Source: Emydura subglobosa (taxonomy: Eukaryota; Chordata; Testudines; Chelidae). From it: DNA of 64,000 nucleotides. Position 1 is the stretch's first letter, and every line of letters starts with the position of its first letter. Shown piece by piece: positions 11,380 through 23,427 of this stretch. Made by a program: the position numbers and the translations under genes. The DNA is taken from positions 16,065,877 to 16,129,876 of the forward strand of contig ML680053.1 of the NCBI GenBank assembly GCA_007922225.1, given 5' to 3'. A model generated the notes under the pieces. That model was not told where the DNA came from and did not search any database. It saw only the letters and a program-made list of their open reading frames with translations.

Positions 11380-11690
11380 TTCCACTTCCCGGGGCAAATC
11401 ACACTGTGTGGCCCCCCGTAACGTGGATTATTTTCGTGTGTTTTGGGTCCCGTCACTTCCTGAATTTCCAGCTTCCCACGCCATGTGACTGGAGCTGGAA
11501 ATACAAAACCCACTATCTTTGTTGCAGTAAAAAAAATTGGGCGGGTTTGGTCACGTTTTCGGATGTACTTCCGCTCTTTCTTAGGGTGGGGCTTGGCAAC
11601 TCTTGTGATGTTAAAGCACAGGGGCCCCCAAAAATGCAGGGCCCGGGGCAGTTGCCTCGATTCGCCCTACCCTAGGGATGGCTCTGATTC
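11380..11690. other. Isolated GC-richer patch in spacer
   Basis: This stretch stands out from the AT-rich surroundings. It contains two CACTTCC/ACTTCCG-type ETS-like sites, TCACGTTTTCGG, and a tail GGGGCCCCCAAAAATGCAGGGCCCGGGGC that resembles a dispersed repeat with near-palindromic GC blocks. It may be an old mobile element end or a regulatory patch. No coding signal. Confidence 0.3.
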
Positions 11691-11739
11691 TGTAATTATA
11701 ACACCCACACTGACACGAAAATGTTGGCCTTAACCTCTC

Positions 11740-11875
11740 AGTATCTATTTTTTTCATCTCTGAAACAGAGATGATATTTATTTATTATTTGTATTATCAC
11801 AGTAGCTAGGAGCCCTAGTCATGGACCCCTTTATGGCAGGCCTTGTGAGAACACAGAACTAAAAGACAGTCCCTC
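11740..11875 (-). mobile_element. L2-like LINE 3' tail, minus strand
   Basis: On plus the order is TTATTTATTATTTGTATTATCACAG, then TAGGAGCCC, then CATGGACCCC, then ACAGTCCC, which is the reverse complement of the L2-like tail (GGGACTGT...GGTCCATGACT...GGCTCCTA...AATAATAA) seen elsewhere in this window. Confidence 0.5.
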
Positions 11876-13378
11876 CCCCAAGGGATGTGAACTCTAAGAG
11901 AAAAGACACCTGATGGACATAGAGAGACTATGTAAATGCACAGATTTGTGTCAAGGAAACTGTATGATAATTGGAGGTAGTTGCCTTGAGTTCAGGTATT
12001 AATTTAAAAAAACAAAAGATAAAGATGGCAGGGCCAATTTTCACATTCGGAGCCGGATCCTACAATCTCTTTTATGAGTAATGTTTATTTATGTGATTAA
12101 TCCCATTGAAGCCAATCAGTCTATGTGTGTAAGGATTTACTGATGGGATATGTAAATTATGGTGGCTAATTCTGCATTCACAGTCTGGAATATAAAACAG
12201 ATTTTAGATGCTTTTCCTGTTTTAGATAAATGGAGGCTAATTTTCACATTTGGAGCTGGCAATTCCCACTGAAATCAGCACCTTGCAGGATATGGCTTGA
12301 CGGGATTCTTTTAGCATCCAAATGCAAACCTGTGTGGCCATGCCTGGAACTTGGTCTTTCTGTTTTTAATCACACCATGTTGGATTCTATTTATTAAAAA
12401 ATCTTGATAATCATATTATGGAATATATTTTGCAACATTGCCAGCCTTGCCAAATCTTTTCTAGTGTGAAAGATGAAAATCGTTTGTTTTGAAACAAGCC
12501 CATAGGATCAGGTCAGAAATGTGAAAAGTGTTCTAAATGCAAAATTACACTTAAAAATAAAAACAGACACAAAGCAAATTCAGAACAAACTGAAGCAAAT
12601 TGATTGGAATTGCAGGAGAACAAGAACATGCATTTTACATATTTAAACAACCAGAACTATCTGGGAACCACTGAATCCATATGCTGTACTTGATTAAAGC
12701 CAGATTAAGAGAAATATTTAAGCACATGCCTAAAGTTATACATAGGCTCAAGTGCTTTCCTGAATTGGGGCCAAAACTCTGAAACTCTTTTCTATCTTCA
12801 ATATACTCTCTTGACCCTCTTGATCTTCTTGCACTATTATCTACCACTGACACACAAGCATATCATTTTGCTACCCCTTCTATAATGTTACTATTGATAT
12901 AATCCCATAGGTGTCCATAGTGCTTTACACACAAAACCCACAATTTTCAGACTTGTCTGCCTAAGGGTGCTGAGCAGAACTGGTGCTCAGGACCTTTGAA
13001 AATCATGTCAGTTCTCTAAAGTGTCTAAATATGGATCTAGGGGCCAAATTTTCAGCTGGTGCATCTTCATTTAAATTAATGGAGTTGTGCCATCAGATTA
13101 TCTGTCTGTAGGAACCTATATTTAGGTAAGATTAGATCTCATGCCATTACAGTTTTTGTCCTCCATGCAGCCCTTGTAATGGCGCATGGGTCTGATTTCT
13201 ATTTTCATGCATAGCCGCTGTCATTTTCAATGAGTGTCAGGCTTCTCAAATTTGTGGAAATTCACCACAGAAGCTTGGAGTTTATACACCTTGGGGCTGA
13301 TTATCTTGTCACATGGGTATGCATTAGGGGCAATTCCACTGATGGCAATGAAGTTAATGCAGTATCAGTGGACTTGGC

Positions 13379-13850
13379 AGAATTAGATTTTTATTTTTTT
13401 ATAATTTTGACAGATACTGTTTATATTAATCTATTTTTAGATTTTTATCTATTTAACTTTTCACAGTTGTGTGAAATTACGGGTTTCAAGCATTTTTTCC
13501 CTATTTTTATCTACACGTTTTGTGAAAAATTGGGTGGGTCAAACAAGTATTTTATGACAGTAGATGTTGAGATTCAAAAAGTTAACACAAATTGACAACA
13601 TGTCAAAATATACAAAGTAAATATCCTAAAATCAACAAATCATACTTGTTTTTACTATTCATTTGCTAGTCTATTTGTAACAAGCCTAATTCAAATCTAA
13701 ATCACTGGATTTTGACTAAATTCTCAAACAGCATTTTTTTACTACGCTTATCTGTAAATTTTCATTATTATTGATGAAAATATATTTTGTCACTAAGTGT
13801 GCGTATAGTGAAAATTATGTTTACCGCCATTTACCGATAAAAATCTAATC
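13379..13850. mobile_element. Inverted-repeat DNA element (MITE-like)
   Basis: The left end reads GAATTAGATTTTTAT and the right end, on the reverse strand, GGATTAGATTTTTATCGGTAA, so the two ends are inverted copies over about 16 bp. The interior is AT-rich with no coding potential. I could not find a clean target duplication, so the superfamily is not assigned. Confidence 0.45.
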
Positions 13851-14534
13851 CTTCCAACCCTAACTATCAGTGAGAGGAGAAGCAGGCCCCTTGAGTTCAG
13901 TTTATGCCAGAGGTTTTTTTTGGGATCCCAACATTCATTGTGAAAAGCTCCATCAGACCTGAATGCTAATGTTCCAAGTTATGGATAGATATGATTATTT
14001 TGTGGACTATCCCTGAATGCTTTCAATCCCTATTGTTGCACACTGGATGCTAAGGACTCCCAAATCAATCAGTATGCCTGTGCTCATGCAAAAGTAAGTT
14101 CAGTTAATCAGAGCTAGTTACATGCTAAGATGAAGTTCTAGTAAGTTGCCAGCAAGTGTGTCAATGGAAAAACAGATTCTTTTTCCATTACCATGAGACA
14201 TGTCTTTTGACACAGAATCTTATTTAGGAAACTGAAACCTGGTTAATGCATAGAAACCACTTCCTTGTCTTGTAATCCAGAAGTGTTTTATTTTTCAGAT
14301 GTAAACATTACTGCCATTATAACAAATCCAGATTTAATTATAATATAGCTACCTATAAAATTGATATATTCACTGTATAGCTATTGAATAATTTAAATTA
14401 TAAATATATAGAATATATCTCTCTCATTTGACAAATTGCTTAAAAATATAATAAGCACAGTACTTTTATTCAATGTAATTGAGGAAAGAAAGATGGTCTT
14501 GAATTTTAAACACAGGGCTGTTGCTACATAGTTC

Positions 14535-14935
14535 CTGTGTGATTGTGGGAAATTTATTTAAGTTCTCTGAGTCTGATTTAAAGTGATGTCAATGGAGGAG
14601 CGACTACACAACAATTACCTGCTGGGATCTCACAAGGAGAGAGAGTCCCAAGCCCAAATGTCTACACTGAAATTTTTGTCCTGCAGCACAAGTGCCAGGA
14701 GCCCAAGTCAGCTGAGCCAGGCCAGCTGCAGCCATGCCACGGATCTTTTAATCTAGTGTAGACGTACCCTGGGAATCTTCATTTCATTAGGCTTTAGATT
14801 AAGAACCTGTGTACCTAAATTTTCTCCATCTGTAAAGTGGGGTTAATACTTACCTCACAGGAATCTTATGAGGCTTAATTAATATTTGCAAAAGTGCATA
14901 GTGATCGCTGAATAGAAAGTGCTATGGAAAAACAA
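14535..14935 (+). mobile_element. MIR SINE interrupted by a later MITE
   Basis: The left piece has GTGTGATTGTGGGAAATTTA followed by AGTTCTCTGAG. The right piece resumes with TTTTCTCCATCTGTAAAGTGGGGTTAATACTTACCTCACAGG and ends AGTGCTATGG. Together they follow the MIR consensus order. About 220 bp of unrelated DNA, including the TCTACACT element at 14653-14772, lie between the halves. Confidence 0.65.
14653..14772. mobile_element. Short MITE with TCTACACT/AGTGTAGAC ends
   Basis: AAATGTCTACACTG at the left and TAGTGTAGACGTACCC at the right form inverted ends. The interior has GCCCAAGTCAGCTGAGCCAGG and GCC-rich segments typical of this short non-coding family, other copies of which lie near 28995, 29351, 46307 and 48484. 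Confidence 0.6.
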
Positions 14936-17900
14936 AAACAAAAACAAAATTACTTTAGAATATGTGTCTATCTCATTTTCTAGGTGCATGTACGGAATTA
15001 CTAAAACCACCTTTTGGATTTTCATGCTAAGAAAAACACCTGGCCTTTTATCATAGGTTATATTTCCCCCTTGGTTCTGAAAAGCTTGAGGCCATCAATC
15101 CTCTTTTCTTGACCCATTTGCACACCTTTTTTGTTCACCCATTTGAGTGTTGCCAGTATACCTAGTCCCTAGTGCTGCCCTCCTTCCCATCAATGACTGG
15201 TTCATCTGCACTGAAATACTATTACTCCCATGGAATGTAAGTCTTTCAAAGAATGTTGCAGAACACTACAGCCCACTCAGAAGTTGACTGATTCTGGCTG
15301 CTTGCTTTAGGGAGTGGAAGGAAAAATGTTTTTTGGAGATAAGTAAAATCCTGGGTCTACAAGTCATTGTAGTTTTGTCATTGACTTCAATGGGGCCAGG
15401 ATTTCACCCAATCTATTTATTTCTGTTCTCATCAATTTAACTCCCACCAAAGATATGTGAAAAGTGCCATACCCAGGAGCTAGTTTTATGTCTTATCTGA
15501 AAAACAGGCCATGCAAGAATGTGAAAGCCCTTTGTCCTTGTAAAGTTCTTGAGATGACATCATGCCTAACGTTCTGTTCACTTTGAACTCTTCTCCTTTC
15601 TCAGCCCAAGTGCGGAATATCTTGCTTTCAGTCTATCTTGTAAAGTGCTGTGAAGAGACCAGGAATAAGAAAAAAATGAATGTGCTGGATAGCAGGTAGC
15701 AGGTTTGGGTGTGGGCTTTGAGCAAACTCTGCATGTCCATGAAAAAGTAAAATATGCAAGATTTAAGAAAGAAAGGAAAGAACTCACACTGACAAAACCA
15801 GTAGAGTGAGCCTTGCCCAATGCAGACAGCAACAAAAATGTTCACTCATGACCTTTTAATCCGAAAAAGCAGAGTGGTAGAATTATCTGTTTTTTCAATT
15901 TCCTGTCCTTTTTCAAATGAGGTTTATTTACACCACCTCGTTCAGGTTATTGAAAGTATTATTGGCCAAGAGATAGTAATGTATTAGACCAAGATAGACA
16001 AAACTTGCAAATTCAGGCATCTTGTTCTTTTCTTTTTGGCCTGATTTTCAAAGATGCTAAGAACCTGCAGCTCCCATTGACTTGAATGGGACCAGGGGTT
16101 GCTGTCTACCTTTAAAAATCACGCCATTAATTACTGATTTTACTGTATAATACACTCCATTTTAGAATGTGGGCAAGTAGAAATTAGTCTAAAATACTTA
16201 TTGAACTTTATCAAGGAGCCACAGGACAATTGTCTGCAAATCAATCTGTCAAATTCTGCCACAGTTTGGGAGAGAGGTTAGGAATAGAATTTCCTGAAAC
16301 GTTTATTGACATTTTCCTTGGTTCTAGCAATAGCTTTAAGGATCTCAGAGAGGTCTCTTTCCACTTGAGTCTCCAAAATTACCTGAAATACAGATACATG
16401 TCCTCAGCTAGTGTAAATCAACATAATTGATTTCAACAACTGAGAATTTGGCCACTTTCTTTCTTGGAATATTATACACGAAGCTATCCCTTCATCCAGA
16501 ATATTAAAGATGCTGGTAAAAATTAGATTTTCTTTAGAGTTAACACACCGTTTCTTAGGTTCTGACATATTTTTTTTCCAGAGATTCCTTGCCTCAAGTT
16601 GTAATTTGTTGCGACACTTTAATTACCTTTACAGCAACTAATTAGAATGATATTTAAATGAAAGATTATGATGTGATGTAAGGAATAAGCAGCAGGCACT
16701 GATGAATTCTTAAATAAATATCTTATTTTTATGCACTTATATTTAATAAGAAGAGGCAGCATAGTCTCTTTATTAAAGCACATGGGGGCGGGGGGATGAA
16801 ATTTATTTATCCCAAGAGGTGTTATGATGTGAGATTTAATTCATTCATGATTGTAAAGTGTATGTTGAGATCTTTGCATAGAAAAAACTACACTCGTGCA
16901 AAGGATAAGACTCATTCTTAGATTTTCAGCTTTTCCTCGCAGGGATTGTGTTTACCTGTGCTTTTGGACAGTGCCTAGAACAGTGCGGGTACTACCAAAA
17001 TATGAATAAATAATTACTAGTGGTGAAAGGATTATAATACAGAAACTATATGATATATCAACTTAATGATCTCTTGAAATAATGATTGTCAAAGTTACGC
17101 CTGTGGTTGTAACTACCTCTGAAGGCAGCATCAGATTGCACCATTGTAAGACTGTAGGCCATGTTCTGTTTGCCTTTCATTAAATAATCTCTTTGACTTC
17201 ATTGGGACTACTTGCATAAACTGAGCAAGATTTGGCATAGTGTAATTTTAGTACAGTTGTCATCTTGCAATACATGCTAGAATAGCTCTGTTATGTTCTG
17301 AATTAATCAAGCTGAACACAAAATAAATCTTTCCCCTTTCTCTGCCTATGATACAAGATGGGCCATCTTGTGGTATCTTGTGGTCATTAAACATTCTTCC
17401 CTGTCCTCTAATACTGTAAATCCTACATACCTTAGTTAGTTCTTTCCTGGGCAACCAGATTCCACACTACTCTCTAATTCTATCTGTGCTGAAGAACAAA
17501 GAAAGGCAGAGAGTGTTATCCCATCCAGGAGAAAGTGGGTTGCTCACATCAAGGTAACCTTGTTTGCTTTAATTCCAATGCATAACTCACAGAATAGGTA
17601 CAGGCTGCCAAGGGTATATCTGGGCCCTCAGGCTATTTGTAAGCCATGTGAGGCTTAAACCTCAGTCAATATAGACACAAACGCCACTACGAATAGGTTA
17701 CCATACTGAATATATTCAGACTCCTATTTCCAGATTGGATTTTCAAAAGTGCTTACATGATTTAAGAGCACACTGAAAGTCAATTGGACTTGTACTCCTA
17801 GGTGACTTAGACATTTTTGAAAATGCCACGCTCTATGTATATAGTCTATACAAAAATATCTGTTGGCCAGCTAGAAAATACAAGCAAGACATTTTAAAGT

Positions 17901-18490
17901 ATTCTGTGCTTCTGTGGCCTTATGCCCACCTACATCAAGGCTAAATTTGGCTGAATGTTTTAAAGCGTGCTGAGAGAATCTTTACTAGTGACATACTTCA
18001 TTACTGAATTGGTGTGTGGTGCTGGAGGAAAATGCACCTTCTTTGTTAAACCTGTTGCATATTCTGTTCTAGCAGATGTAAGGTTGCCACTATATATATA
18101 TATATATATATCTCACAAAGCCACCTACTGAAGGTGAAGGGGATAAGTTTAAACTGCTTATTAAAGTTATTAAGACATGAGGGTAGCTTAAGTACTGGGA
18201 GTTTCCTGTATTATATTCAAGTGCACCTGACAACAAACTGTAGCTGTGCAGCACGTAAGCAGATGCAAGTTATGTGTTTATGACTATTATATTCAGCCCA
18301 AGGTGCACTTTCAATACATTTAAGTATAATTTCAGTATCTCAGGACTGTATTCTCCTAAAACACCAGTTTTCACCTCTTACACTAAAAGAAAATCTTGCA
18401 TGAATGGTACCAGTGTTTTAGAAGTAAAATACATCTGTACAGTATGCTACCCATAACATTATTTTTATGATTGAACCCCTCCACGTGTAT
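14936..18490. other. Spacer with old repeats
   Basis: No gene seen. 15355-15412 and 16040-16125 are copies of the CAATCCTGC/ACTTCAATGGG-type family. 16920-17020 is an L2-like tail (CGCAGGGATTGTGTTTACC, AGTGCCTAGAACAGTGC, then AATAAATAA). 17736-17828 is a palindromic element. 18089-18112 is a (TA)n microsatellite. Confidence 0.5.
17736..17828. repeat. Palindromic element with TTTTCAAAAGTGC ends
   Basis: GATTTTCAAAAGTGCTTA at the left and CTTAGACATTTTTGAAAATG at the right are inverted copies, around a centre with GAAAGTCAATTGGACTT. A weaker relative lies at about 12949-13010 (ATTTTCAGACTTGTCTGCC ... GGACCTTTGAAAAT). Short non-coding inverted-repeat family. Confidence 0.55.
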
Positions 18491-18559
18491 AGTTTTCAGT
18501 TGGCATCCTTCAGTCTCGAGAGACCATGGGTACGCGCTCCTGAGAGGTAAAAAATTTGC

Positions 18560-20000
18560 TCAGTTGATTTTGTGGCAGCTGTGGCTGTGGTTAAAGAGAC
18601 CTACCTGAGAGAGACAATCTCTGCTGCATTTGTCACATTGAAAGGTGGTTTTTTGACGCAAGCTCTTTTCTCCTCTGCTAAACTGGACTGCTTCCTCTTG
18701 TAGCTTTGGAGACCTTTATTGAGCTCTTGTTTCCAAAGGCTGCAGTTCTGAGTGTGATTTTCCCAGTTATCCATATCCATGTCCATTTCTTTGAGGTCTC
18801 ATTTGTACACATCCTTGAAATGCAATTATGGGTGTCCCTTTAGGTCTTTTTCCATAGGCCAGTTCACCGTAGAGCCTGTTCTTTGGGATGCGCACATCAT
18901 TCGGCACACATGCCCAAGCCATCAAAGACGTCTCTGCTTAAGGAGTGTTTGTATGCTGGGTATGCTGGCTCGCTTGAGCACCTCAGTGTTGGCGACTGTC
19001 CCTCCAGGAGATTCCAAAAATTTGACGAAGACAACACATATGAAAGCTGTTGAGCCTTTTTTCCTGATAAGAGTATAAGGTCCATGTCTCGCTCCTGTAC
19101 AAAAGTGTACTAGTAATACATGCATGATACTCACAGATCTTTGTGTGTTCTGTCAGTTTATTTTTTTTGCCATACTCTCTTGCTCATTCTAAATATTGTT
19201 GTGGCAGCTTTTCCAATGTGGATGTTGAGTTCCGTTTCAAGTGAAAGGTTGACTGCGAAAGTAGACCCCTGGTATGTGAACTCATTCACCACTTCAAGTT
19301 ATGTTGATGGAGGGTGCTTCTTCAACTCCTTCACACATCATGTTCATCTCTTTTAAGCTTATAGTAAGCCCAAAATCTTGACAGGCTTTGGAAAAACTGT
19401 CCATGAGATTTTGGTGATGGGCTTCTGTGTGGGTAGTCACTGCTGTGTCATCAGCAAAGAGGAGGTGTTGGATAAGGACCTCCCGAGTCTTGGTTTTAGA
19501 TGTGTCTTGCAAGATTGAACAGCTTTCCATCAGATCTTCTGTGCAAGTAGATTTCTTCAGGTGAGGAACCAAAAGCTTGTTTCAGTAGCAAGGAGAAGAA
19601 GATCCCGAACAGAGTTGGGGCAAGTATACAGGCTTGCTTGACCCCGCTCCAAATCTGGATAGCCTTGAAGACTGAGCCGTCGTATTGGACTGTGCTGTAC
19701 ATGATTTCATGGAAGGACCGAATCATGCTTAAGAGCTGAAGGGGACATCCAATCTTTTTTAGAAGCACAAATAGTCTGCTTCTACTGACCAGGTCAAAAG
19801 CCTTTGTGAGATCGATAAAAGCTATATAAAGTGGCTTTTTTTGTTTTCTGCATTTCTCTTGTAGTTGTCTCAGCAAGAAGATCATGTCGATAGTAGATCT
19901 TTCGGCTCTGAAGCCTCACTGTGATTCAGGATAAATTATTTCTGCCAAGATAGTTGTTACAGTCAATCCTGTCACCCTTGTTTTTATAGAGAGTGATGAT
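18560..20000 (-). pseudogene. LINE reverse transcriptase, middle and C-terminal part
   Basis: Minus-strand fragments show the reverse transcriptase blocks in order: ITLYKNKGDR near 19990-19960, YIAFIDLTKAFDLVSR near 19832-19785 (first catalytic Asp), SGVKQACILAPTLFGIFF near 19655-19600, and LLFADDTAV near 19460-19430 (the FADD catalytic box). Further on, the extreme C-terminus reads CDKCSRDCLSQVGLFNH before a TGA at 18560-18562, a Cys/His finger. Stops and frameshifts between these blocks show the gene is dead. Confidence 0.75.
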
Positions 20001-20005
20001 GTTGG

Positions 20006-20819
20006 TGTTAGAACGGAGAGAAAAACTCTCAGATAGGTTCGGTTTGGGATACGGAGGGTCGGCGAGGCAGTGATGATTCTCGAGTTTCGCTTAATCAATA
20101 AACTTTTTATTCTATAATAAACAATGATAGCAAAAGGTAAGGGAACTCCATGCGCGAAAGGACAAAGTGCGCCACCCAAGACTTCTGCGTTCATGATCTC
20201 TCTGGATCAACGCATGGCTGCCAGCTTGTGACACTAGGGTGCCTGGTTTTGGAGTTCCCCGAAGGAGTTTACAGCACAGACACAACAGAGAACAGTTACT
20301 TAATACTCACAAACACCACATAAAAATATACCCCGTTGGCCAAATTCAGTTGCCGTTTGCTTTAAATCCTGCAGACGGGAGAGAGCCGCTCCAAGTGATC
20401 AGTTCACAGCGAAGCGGGCCGGGGAAGATGCGTCAGCCCACTGAACCAACACGACCAGGAGATTCGCGGGGTGCCGGGTAAATCCAATTCCTCTCTGGCC
20501 TCTGTTACCTGACTTTAAACTTTTATAGTTTCCCGCGGCTAACAGAGGCTAAGCCCCATTGGCTGTTATTTGCTGCATGACCGTTTAAGGTCATGCCTTG
20601 GCTTTCAGCCAACCAGGTGCTTACATTTTTCCCGGGCAGTCGCTGACCATGCACCGGCAACGTGAGGTCGCTCCATCCCCTTATAAGGTGGTAGGTACGT
20701 GTGGGTCGTGCGGTTCGTGCCGCTGAGTTGACCCTCCCCAGGCTGCTTCTTTTATCTGCGTGGGGGGGGGGGGGGGGCTTGTGGCGCTGCGGACGCCACT
20801 ATGCAATTCTGTCTCCACA
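20006..20819 (-). mobile_element. Solo LTR inserted in the LINE, 5-bp target duplication GTTGG
   Basis: An 814-bp unit beginning TGTTAGAACGG and ending GTCTCCACA on plus, flanked by GTTGG at 20001-20005 and GTTGG at 20820-20824. Removing the unit and one copy of the duplication rejoins the LINE reverse transcriptase reading, which proves the insertion boundaries. On minus it carries TATAAAAG near 20526 and AATAAA near 20109, in promoter-then-polyadenylation order, so it lies on the minus strand. A run of about 16 G at 20762-20777 lies within it. Confidence 0.9.
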
Positions 20820-20824
20820 GTTGG

Positions 20825-21060
20825 CATCTCTAATTTCTTGTGGTGCTTTGCCTTCTTTCCAGCACAGACAGAGCAACTCATAAAGGTATTGCAGTAGGAT
20901 AGGTTTTCCGCATGTTATGACCTTTCAAGGTATGCAATCTTTTCCGGGGGCCTTTCCATTGGGGAGGCCATCTATAGCAAGGTTAAGCTCTTTGACAGCT
21001 GGTTCATCATTGAGTTGGTTCATAACAGACAGGCTTTCTATAGGCATTGATGGCTGTGTC
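20825..21060 (-). pseudogene. LINE reverse transcriptase, N-terminal part beyond the LTR
   Basis: On minus this stretch reads LNDEPAVKEL, then NGKAPGKDCIP, then LLCLCWKEGKAPQEIRDAN, which is the block just before the ITLYKNKGDR block found on the other side of the LTR. The protein is thus interrupted in mid-frame by the LTR at 20006-20819. One in-frame stop follows CIP. Confidence 0.75.
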
Positions 21061-21476
21061 CATAACAATATTTTCACAAGAGTAAGGACTGATCTACACT
21101 ATAGACATTTGTCGACCAAAGTCAGCTATTTGTGCCAAAACAGTGATGGTGTACACACTACAATACCCCCCACCCCGGCCGACCCAACTGTCCTGATTTT
21201 GCAACAAAATAAAACCACATTGACTAGAGGCATAGAGTTTTATGCGCCAAACTTTTAGCGACAAAGTGTCAGTGTAGACACCATGCTTGGTTATGTCACA
21301 GTACATGGCCTCCAGGAAGTGTCCCACAATTCCCATCCTGACCGCTCTGGCCATTAATTTGAACTCCACTGCCCTGCAGCCATCCACCTCTCCCCCTTTA
21401 TAGTCCCAAGAATTTCTGAAATTCCACTTTCTGCTTGTCGGTGTGGAGAGCTCACATCTCATTTTCCCAGCTGACC

Positions 21477-23237
21477 ATGGCGGCTCCACGCACCAAATGC
21501 TCTCCCACTTGGAGCATACCAGAGCTTCTGGATCTGATCAGCATTTGGGGAGAGGAGGATGTGCAGTCCCGGCTCTGCTCCAGCCGAAGGAACTTTGATA
21601 CCTAAGGTCAGATTTCTCGTGGCATAGCAGAGAACAGCTATGAATGGGATATGCTGCTCTGCCGTGCGAAAATCAAGGAGCTATGGCAGGGGAACCAAAA
21701 GGCCAGGGAGTCAAACCATTGCTCTGGTGTACAGCCAAAGACCTGCCGCTTCTATAAGGAGCTGGACGCCATCCTTGGTGGTGACCCCATCTTTACTGCC
21801 ATGAGACCCGTGGATACCTCCATGGATCTGGAGACAGTGGACCCTTGACTCAACCCCGACGAAGAAGTCATGGACAAGGAGGTCAAGATGGAGGATGATG
21901 CGGAGCAGGGCACTGGGTCATTTGGTGACATGGGGAGTCAGGACCTCATCTCAACCTCGGAGGGTTCGAACCAATCCCAGCCCTCCAGTTCTGGCATGAA
22001 GGATGCAGGAGAGGGGAGCTCTGGTAAGTGTTGTTTTTGAGCTGATGCTGCTTGGTTACATGAGGTACAACTGTCCTTTGCTTTGTTGCATTATACAGCT
22101 GGTTGAAGGGATAGAAATACACAAGAGTAGCTGTGTTTTCATGTGCTTCCATTCCCCTGTGCAGCTAGGCAGTGCATGGATAAGTGTGTTAATGCACACT
22201 GAGATTTCATGGGAATCCTCCAGAGAGATATCTAGGGAACTTTCCTAGAGGTATTCGCTGATGCTCTGCCGGAAATTCCTCAGCAGAGCTGCTTTGTTTC
22301 TTCCCCTGTTGTAAGAAACTTTCCCATGCCAATTGGCAATCACTTGTGCAGGGACCAAAGCCGCACACAGGTGAGCAGCATAAGGACCCATTTTGAAGCT
22401 TTTTGTATGGAGATGCAGCCTAGCCCTTGCTTACTCTCAGGAGTGAGATATTGGCTTCTATGGCCAACCGCTTGTGGCAAATGGTGGCACAATTTGAAAT
22501 TTTGTCCCTATCTACTTGCATGAATACTCCAAACAACCACCCAAAATCTTTTCCCCAGCATGAGTACCCCCTTCCCCCGGGCACAACTAACCATGTCATG
22601 GGTGATTGTCGAGCTGTGCGTTTTCCAGGGGACAGTGAGAAAGAGGTGTATTTTACAGTAATGCATCAATGCTGTTAATGCACTGACAATCATGCTTCTG
22701 TTCATTGTTTATTGTGCTTCTATAATGTGCCCCTGAGGGGAATTCCTACATTTCTGATGAGTGCTTGCCACTGATAAGAAAACGACCACTGAGAAGCGAA
22801 AAGGAGATGTTCCAAGAACTCTTCCAGTCCTCTGAGATGGAAAAAAAAGAAAAAAGGGCATGGAGACACAGTGTGACCAAAAATCAAAAAATTGATAGGC
22901 AGGAGGAGGGGAAAACCGGGAATGAGTGATAGTAGGTCACGAGCGCATGATAAAAACCATGGAAGAGCAAATGGAGCTGCTAAAGTCACTCATAACACTG
23001 CAGACTGAATTCAGGGGTACTCACTCCCCCACCCCTGCAGCCAATACAGAACTGCTTTACATGTTCTCCCCAAACTCCACCCACACATTTCTACCAAACT
23101 CCCGACTCATCTCGGTACCCATTCACTCCTCCCCTTCAGCTTCCAGAACGATAGCTGGACTTACACCCAGCTGTCATAGCTCACATTGCCACTCACTGCT
23201 TTCTCCTCTCCAGCCCAGGTTTTTGTGTGTGTTGTGA
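21477..23237 (+). pseudogene. Harbinger Myb/SANT-like accessory protein, broken
   Basis: From ATG 21477 the frame reads a Myb/SANT-like trihelix start (WSIPELLDLISIWGEEDVQ), then a stop at about 21602, then continues with the remaining helices (LLCRAKIKELWQGNQKARE), Cys/Tyr-containing RFYKELDAILGGDP and an acidic tail, with a second stop at about 21846. A C-terminal portion (EEQMELLKSLITLQTEF) lies at 22926-23237 after a stretch that looks like an intron. In Harbinger elements this protein helps bind the element ends and brings the transposase into the nucleus. The stops make this copy non-functional. Confidence 0.7.
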
Positions 23238-23427
23238 ATAATTGTTATTTAATAAAGACATACTCTGTGAAGGATAAGCAATCTTTATTTGTCTCTTGCA
23301 CACTGTTGTTCAGCTTACATTGATACACCGTGCAAGCTGGCTAGCAGTCATAACATGGCACAGTACTGTTTACCAAGACACCTTATTGGTGCTCATTGCC
23401 AAAGTGGTTCCTCAAGGCCTCCCTGAT

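Larger units (their letters stand above)
18497..21082 (-). mobile_element. Broken non-LTR retrotransposon (LINE), minus strand, split by a solo LTR
   Basis: The minus strand encodes reverse transcriptase fragments on both sides of a solo LTR (20006-20819). The 3' end is near 18497, where plus reads TGGCATCCTTCAGTCTCGAG. The 5' part is missing: the element stops at the Harbinger junction near 21083. The reading frame has many stops and shifts. The reverse transcriptase with a C-terminal Cys/His finger marks a LINE clade distinct from CR1; I do not assign the clade. Confidence 0.8.

Noticed and set aside
11406..11733. Two overlapping short frames in the GC-rich patch
   Set aside because: No conserved domain, no splice signals and likely overlap with a dispersed repeat tail.
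13230..13595. 121-codon plus-strand frame
   Set aside because: It runs through the left half of an AT-rich inverted-repeat element and is Phe/Ile/Leu-rich from T-rich DNA; no family resemblance.
19916..20194. 92-codon minus-strand frame spanning the LTR border
   Set aside because: It crosses the insertion boundary between the solo LTR and the LINE, so it is a fortuitous fusion.
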